From Clitopilus passeckerianus (lineage: Eukaryota > Basidiomycota > Agaricomycetes > Agaricales > Entolomataceae), in contig CALYLX010000126.1 of NCBI GenBank assembly GCA_944990035.1, positions 2,108,001 to 2,172,000 on the forward strand: DNA of 64,000 bases, given 5' to 3'. Positions 57,470-64,000 of the stretch are shown here, piece by piece; within the stretch, counting starts at the first letter, position 1; each line of letters begins with the position of its first letter. The position numbers and the translations under genes are program-made. The notes under the pieces are model-generated. The model was not told the origin of the DNA, did not search any database, and saw nothing but the letters and a program-made list of their open reading frames with translations.

Positions 57470-60400
57470 ATGCCATCGCCGACGAAGAGGCCTCATGCTC
57501 ATTCTCAGCAATTCCTCTCGTCCTACTTCTCTCCTTCGTCAAAGACAACTGTAGCTGGAAATACTGCTATCGACTTGACCGGTGATAGCGATGATGAACA
57601 AGGACGTCCTCCTAAACGAATAAAGACTCTTGACTTTCAAGGGACACCGACGCGTCAACGACCTGCTAGACAGGAGTCTCCTGTTGCAACTGGAATCGCA
57701 AACCAGTGGAAGTACACGCCGTCTCCAGAAAAGGTGCCGGGAACCGAAAACACCCGGACAGATGCAGAGAAGGCAGCCGCCAAGAAAAGGCGTGAAGCTT
57801 TCAAAAAGAAACTATTGAACGATAATAATAGGTTTCTGCAGACAAACTCTGAGGGAGAGGCAAGGCTATCTACAACACCCACACCTGTACCCCCTGCTTC
57901 AGCTACGACTACACCATTAGACTCTGAACCAGCTGAAAAGTCTGGAGAGGACATCAGTCAGGCTTTTGAAGAATTCAGTCAGCTGTTCTCGCATAAGAGT
58001 AGGGCCAAGAGCAAGCGAAAACCTGTCAATGAGTCTATATCTGCATCTTCTGAGAAAACCCAGGCCAAAAAGACGAAGAAGACCGAAGAGATTGGACCCA
58101 GTGGACAACCGTACACGCCAATGGAGAAGCAGGTACCGTCATTATGTAGTCGAGCAGCCTGCATTTTGTTCACTCACTGTGTCTCACAACAGATACGCAA
58201 ACTGAAAGAAGACAACCCGGGGGTAGTCCTCCTGATCGAAACAGGCTACAAGTATATCTTCTACATGGACGATGCAGAGGTGGATCATGGCCTTTTTAAT
58301 CCTCCCTGTGTAGCAACTTCTCACTGGCTGTTCGGTTAGGTGGCTGCAAAAGAACTCGGTATGGTTGCCCATCCCAAACGGAATTTCCTAGTTGCATCGA
58401 TTCCTGTCGGTCGCAAGGATGTTCACCTTAAGAAGTAAGTTGATCCGTTCTCCTACACTGTGTTCTTGCTGATCGCCCGGTCCAGGCTTCTGGCGAAAGG
58501 GTACAAAGTTGGCATTGTGGCCCAAACCGAAACAGCTGCCCTCAAGAAAGTCAGCGATACAAGAAACGAGTTATTTGAGAGGAAGCTCACTGAGCTCTAC
58601 ACCTCAAACACGTACGAGCCCGCATTCACTTTTTTGAAGTTACATCCGTTTAAGATCCTTTAGATATACCAATGAACTCGACTCTGTTGATCAATCCCAT
58701 AGGGACCCACCTCCTCTCATGTGCCTCATTGAGGAGCCCAATAAAAGAGCGAAGAAATCTGTCAATGATGTTTCATTTGGCATGATTACCATTGCACCGA
58801 CTACTGGTGATGTGGTCTGGGATGACTTTGATGGTAGGATTCCTACCGCGATATTGGACGTTGGGTGTATGCTAATCCAGATTCTAGACTCCATCATGCG
58901 CATTGAATTGGAGGTTTGTCCACCCGTATTTTTGCCCTTTCCTACAACTCATGAGCCATAGACCAGGATAGTCCATTCCCAGCCGTCAGAACTGCTCATC
59001 TCTAAGAATGGCCCGTCGGAACCGACGCTGAAGATGTTGAAACACTTTACTGGGTTCGCCCTTCTCTCCTCCGACCTTAGCCTTGGCTTACGACAAGCAT
59101 GATATACCATCCAGGACCACGAATATTTCGGATCGGGCAAAAATTGAGGAGTTTAAAGACGTTTTGTCATACGACGAAGCATTTTCTTTCGTATCCAAAT
59201 ACTACACGGACAAGAGGAAGGATGCAATGTCGGAATCTTTCAAATCAGGTAACATCCCAGCACTTCAGGTTTGAATGCACATAGATTGACGGAACTGCAT
59301 ACAGGCAAGCTTATGGCAGAAGCCACCTCTTTCCCAAACCGTGTTGTCATTGCCCTTGCGCATGCTATCCAATACCTGATGAAATTCAATACCGCCGACG
59401 CTCTCCTCGAGACCAAGTTCTTCACAAAATTTACCTCAAAGACACATATGCTTCTCGCCGCCAACACCCTGACCAATTTGGAGATATACCGCAACGAAAC
59501 TGACTATGAAGTCAAAGGCTCATTGTTATGGATATTGGATCACACAGAAACGAGTTTTGGCGGCCGGTTGTTAAAGAACTGGATAGGGCGACCATTGATA
59601 GATAAGAGGTTTGTCGTGGGTTGCATTTGACCTCAGGCCAATATAGGCTCATGGTGTGACAGGGCGCTGGAAGAACGGATAGACGCTGTGGAGGAGATAC
59701 GTGGGGGCCATTCGGAGAAGTTCACAAACCTAAGGCAGGTAATGAGGCGACTGCCGGACCTCGCGAAAGGACTGGCTCGGATCCAGTATGGCCAGGTTGG
59801 TTCAATTCTGCTTCTTTTGGAGCCTATACTAAATGCGATCTGGATCTAGTGCACACCGAAGGAACTAGCAGTCCTAATGCCCGCCTTCAGTAAAGTTGCG
59901 AACGTATTCAAGCAACCGTTCAACAGCCCCCCCGACGTTGGCTTCAGGTCACCCATCTTGAATGAAATCATCCATGCTCTCCCTCAAATACAACAACCCG
60001 TCAAAGAAATTCTGGAGGCATTTTCTCTGAAGGAAGCCGCTGAGAATAACAAGATCACAATGTGGACTGATCCGGAGAGGTACCCCAAGATTGCGGACGC
60101 CGATATGGTGGGCTTGGGCAATTCCTCGTGCGTGTATATCAAAGCTAATCCCATGCTAGGCGATACAGCAGGTCAAATTTGAGTTGAAAGACGAGCTCAA
60201 ATCCGGTATGTTGCTTACCCTCCTTACCTTTCGTCACGTTCATTGTGAAACGCTAGTTCGCAGAATCCTAAGAATACCCGCTCTGGAATATGAGAGCTGG
60301 GGGGTGGACGATGTGCGTTGCTTTCTCCCCCTTCTCGATACAGCTAATGTGACCATCTACAGTATCTGATCAAAGTGAAACGACGAGAAAACAGACCCAT

Positions 60401-61892
60401 ACCAGACAACTGGATTCTTCATTCAAAGTAAGCTGTCATGAATAGGCTATGTGAGGGAATGTACTGACACGTCTCTGAACACCAGAAACACGGTATATGC
60501 GCGGTATCAGACAACAGCAGTTCGTCAGAATACCGAAGAAATGAAACGGCACCAAGAACGGTTAGAGGTAGGCTCCTTTTTGCCAGTGGTCCCTACATCT
60601 GTTAAAATATCACCTAACGCTCACAGGCTGCAGCCAATGAGGGTTATTCTGAGTTCTTGGCAGAGATTGCATCCAAACACTACGCCATCCTTCGGAACGT
60701 CGTAAACAAACTGGCTGTTGCTGACTGCCTGTTCAGCTTGGCGCTAGTGGCTCTCCAAGAAAACTACGTGCGCCCTAGTTTTGTCGAAGAAGACCTACTC
60801 GAGATTGTCGATGGCCGTCACCCTATGATTGAAGCGTTACGCTCGGATCCTTTTGTTCCCAACAGCATTTGGATGGGAGGTGGCAAGCCCAGGAATAAGA
60901 TTATCACTGGACCCAATATGGGCGGGTAAGTAGATTTCCGTTGCCAATTGGGGCTGAGTCTCATTAGATTTCAGGAAAAGTTCATGCGTCCGAATGATTG
61001 CCTTGGTTTCCATCATGGCTCAAATTGGCAGCTATGTGCCTTCGACTTCTTGCAAGTTGCGCCTCCTGGACTCGGTGCATACAAGGATGGGGGGTGAGCA
61101 ACGTCAATGGGAAATCAACTACGTTCTCTGAACAAGCACCATACTAGCTTCGGATGATTTGGCAAGAGGACGATCAACTTTCATGGTCGAGATGTCTGAA
61201 ACAAGCGAGATATTACATTCAGCGACAGAAAATAGCCTCGTCATCCTTGATGAACTAGGACGTGGCACTTCTACATTCGATGGAGTGGGTGTCTTTGATT
61301 TTCTCTCCTGGTTTACAAATTGACCCACTGAACCCAGATGGCTGTTGCGGATGCTGTCATGCGACAACTGGTTCAATCGACAAAGTGCAGGACGTTGTTC
61401 ATCACACATTATCCTCTCGTAGCGTCTACCCTCGAAAAGCAATTTTCGTCAGACGTCCAGAACCTACACATGGGCTATGAAGGAGATACAAGGGTGGATG
61501 GCACCCGCGAGATTACGTTCTTGTATCGATTAACCCCTGGCATGGCTTCAGGTACTTCATACTTTTTCCTGGTTTGCGGCACACTGTGCTTATCGATCCA
61601 TTCCAGAATCTTTTGGCATAGAATGTGGCCGCTTAGCAGGATTGCCCGAGTCACTCCTGGGAGTGGCAGCCAAACATGCCAACCAACTCCGAGTTCGTGT
61701 TGACGAGAGGACGAAGCAGAACCGGTAAGAGGGACATCACATTTCTTGCAGCGCAACAGGCTAAACAGTTGTCTTAGGATACGCAAAGCCACCCGCCTCG
61801 TTAACCAGTGTTTGACCAGCCAAGGGATCGTTACAGCAGCCGCTCTCAACGAGCTTCGGAGCCTTCTCCAAGCCACCCTTAATTTAAGTTGA
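57470..61892 (+). CDS. MSH3: DNA mismatch repair protein MSH3
   Basis: This is the MutS-homologue partner of MSH2 in MutSbeta, which recognises insertion/deletion loops. The ATG at 57470 opens [20 protein letters not shown], which holds a PCNA-binding PIP box (Q13-x-x-L16-x-x-Y19-F20). A disordered basic region is followed by the mispair-binding domain, with [20 protein letters not shown] and [20 protein letters not shown]. These match MSH3 rather than MSH6. Connector, lever and clamp exons include [20 protein letters not shown] and [20 protein letters not shown]. The ATPase domain has Walker [12 protein letters not shown] (split by an intron), [15 protein letters not shown], Walker [17 protein letters not shown] and [16 protein letters not shown]. 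The stop is TGA at 61890-61892. It converges on Pol5. Confidence 0.95.
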
Positions 61893-62006
61893 AGATACCA
61901 TCCTTGTTCTGTACCTTATCAACATCTCTTTAGACTGCATACTCTTGATATCCACTATGATGTTACAATATTCATGTACATATACCCCACCACATACTAA
62001 TAGGAA

Positions 62007-64000
62007 CTATGATTCAGCAACTTTGGCTTTTTTCCGTTTTACCTTCGTCTTCTGGCCACTGGTATCCTCTTCACCAACCTGCTCAGCCTTTCGCTTCGCA
62101 CCCTTGGGCTTCGCCTTCTCGGCCTTGCTTGTCTGATCGGTAGGTTGAGCTAACCGCACGATCTGCTCGCACATCTTTTTGAGCGCAGGTGATTGTTTAA
62201 AGCGGGACTTGGCCAATTCTGCGTTGACACTATTCCAAGCGCTGGATCGCCAAACCTTTGACACAGAGGCAGAGTCGATACGCTGTGTCTGTCGAACGGC
62301 TTGCAAGACAACCTTGAGAAGGTCCTTGAACTGGGCGCTGTTTAACGTGACGCTATCTTCGCAAGCGTCAGTTGCGAGTTTGAGTAGCGCGTTGTTCAAA
62401 GTTTGCATGTAATCCAACACCTCGGAAGATGGCACATCCCCCTGAAAGCAGGGTTAGTAACGGTGAGTGATGGTGCGATGAAGACATACCATGCCAGGGA
62501 GTTGTGTCACCAGCGTTTCAATCAACTGTAGCGATTGGCACCTTCGATAAACGTTCACCGCCTTTTCTGAAAGTTCAGCAAGTTCGGATCTGAATTTCCA
62601 AGCTTGGGCTGGGAAACGGCGAATGAAGTCTTGGAAGAAAGCAGTATTAAGTCCGGATTGCTTGCGAGTGAGGAGATCGGCTAGTGATTCCTTGTATAAG
62701 TTGGTAATAGCATCGGAGCCGAGGTGTACGACGAGCTTCGCGAGGTATGTGCTACACTGGCTGAGAAGCGGGAGTATCACAGAAGAGTGGGCTTTGCGGG
62801 CACGTTCGTGGAGATCCTTTGCGATGGCTACGAGAACGTCTTCGTCAACTTCGGCGGGTATCTCCTTTGCTTTGGATATTCTTGAGCTCAGAATGCCTCT
62901 AGCTTTGTCAGATAATTGACGTTCATCCTTGGTGCTCCTCGCGACGAGATCGACGAGAGGTAGAATAAATCGGACAACCAAAGGATTTGATGGCTGCTTC
63001 TTGAGGAATATATCCACGAGGTCGAGCACCCTGTTCTTGAAATGGGTTGCCTCTCTTTGGGCATCAACATCTATGTATGAGATCAGCGAGATATTCATAA
63101 AGGTTAAAAAGGAATAAATCGGACCTTTGCCCTTCTTCCTCTCATTAACCCTGGTTCTGAATACTGCCGCGAGTTGCTCATCTATTGCCATCATCTGGTC
63201 GTCGTCCAGAAGCTCCTCCTCCTCTGATTCGTCATCGGCAGCTTGAATACCATTTGCGGCGAGAGCTTCCTCTATTCGTTTCCTCAACTCGACGTCTTCC
63301 TCCTCGTCGTTACTATCTTCCTCGTCATCTTCAGGGCTCTCCTCTTCGCTGTTCTCATCCTCCTCGTCACCCTCAGCTTCGTCACCCTCGACTCCAGAAA
63401 GATCTTCCATCTCTTCGTCTTCATCCTCGTCAGCCAAGAGCTGCGAAGGGTCACGTCGCTCTAGTTGCTAAAACATACGTTCGTTAATATCCAATACCAT
63501 TTATAGCCAGGGGTCACTTACTGAGATAAGCAGGTCGACGGTAGATTCCTGGACGGCGCCTGATACGAGTGTGAAGACTTGATTACCAATAGTGCGCATA
63601 TATGCAGTCGACTTTTCAAGGAAGCCAATGATTGTGTCCACTATGACGTCCACGGGCTCTGCTTCCGCCCCATCGGCTGTGCCCTTCGACTTCCGAGATT
63701 TCTTGGCCTTCTTGTCTTCGGGGAACATACGCGATACAGCGTCAATAGAGGACTAAGAGAAGTTAGGACGCGTGAAGTGGAAAGATTAGGTAGAACCGCA
63801 CTTCTAAGGCTTCAGTGTCCCCATCTTCATCTTCTCCTGTGCAGTACTGCTCAAGTACAGTCGCGAGGAGTAACAACTGGAGGCCTCTGGCAGCGTCCTG
63901 TTTCTCGCCAGCAACCTGATCAAAATTATCGATAACTATACTCGCTAGGGGTGGGGTTCTGCATACCGCTTTGAGCCTCTCTACCAGAGACAGAGCCTTT
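62007..64000 (-). CDS. POL5: DNA polymerase phi / Pol5 (MYBBP1A family), partial
   Basis: The C-terminal two-thirds or less of a nucleolar Pol5/MYBBP1A-type HEAT-repeat protein, which acts in rRNA synthesis; the N-terminus lies beyond 64000. Visible parts are the Lys-rich patch KKAKKSRKSKGTADGAEAEP, DVIVDTIIGFLEKSTAYMRT and VQESTVDLLISV, and a very acidic tract (EDEDEEMEDLSGVEGDEAEG and onward). Next is the conserved DEQLAAVFRTRVNERKK, then FKNRVLDLVDIFLKKQPSNP and LVVRFILPLVDLVARSTKDE. The C-terminal helices include DYMQTLNNALLKLATDACED. A nuclear-localisation-like basic tail (KAKPKGAKRKAEQ, KTKVKRKKAKVAES) and the stop at 62007 follow. The acidic tract before DEQLAAVF is a family hallmark. 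Confidence 0.9.

Noticed and set aside
57470..61892. Possibility that the MutS homologue is MSH6
   Set aside because: It has a PIP box as MSH6 also does, but the mispair-binding block ([39 protein letters not shown], read across exons) matches MSH3.
1..64000. CRISPR arrays, rRNA or tRNA genes
   Set aside because: No regular direct-repeat array, no rRNA-like block and no convincing cloverleaf with a B-box was found by eye; a tRNAscan run would settle the tRNA question.

Overview
The window is nuclear DNA of an intron-rich fungus. Nearly every gene is cut by GT-AG introns of about 45-65 nt, and several exons are only 11-25 nt long. Gene spacing is tight and there are no operons. The gene content (CCT1, CDC27, CDC25, SEN34, histone H1, CAP/Srv2, Bre2, ATP12, MSH3, Pol5), a NACHT-type NLR-like protein and a DUF6593-like protein point to an agaricomycete (Basidiomycota). 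I cannot name the species.

Layout. 0.4-11 kb is housekeeping on the minus strand: APC/C subunit CDC27, chaperonin subunit CCT1, mitotic phosphatase CDC25 and an IAH1-type GDSL esterase. 11.5-23.9 kb is an accessory island with three paralogous C2H2-like zinc-finger genes (ZnF1-3), a NACHT NTPase gene and about 4.5 kb without a recognisable gene. ZnF3 is broken by a 228-bp MITE with an exact 8-bp target duplication. The promoters of ZnF2, ZnF3 and the NLR gene share a dense AGGAC/GTCCT motif that is often arranged as a dyad. 23.9-45 kb returns to conserved genes: an MSS51-like MYND protein, tRNA endonuclease subunit SEN34, an EI24-family membrane protein, histone H1, a fused LYR-motif/RF-1-domain mitochondrial protein, CAP/Srv2, a PhoD-like phosphatase, a polytopic membrane protein, the COMPASS subunit Bre2 and an E2 enzyme. 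45-56 kb holds a large serine-rich protein, a DUF6593-like gene, a BTB protein, the N-terminal glutamine amidase NTAQ1 and a short proline-rich protein. 56-64 kb holds ATP12 and MSH3, which share a 97-bp divergent promoter, and Pol5, which runs off the window.

The conserved genes do not form one pathway. There are two clusters of related biology. Mitochondrial functions comprise the MSS51-like protein, the LYR/RF fusion and ATP12. Cell-cycle, chromatin and genome-maintenance functions comprise CDC27, CDC25, H1, Bre2 and MSH3. The most unusual items are the in-frame LYR-RF fusion with an 11-nt microexon at its GGQ motif, and the zinc-finger/NLR island with its shared promoter motif and its MITE insertion.

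Exon joins marked as derived here were worked out by hand from splice sites and reading frame; no transcript evidence was available.
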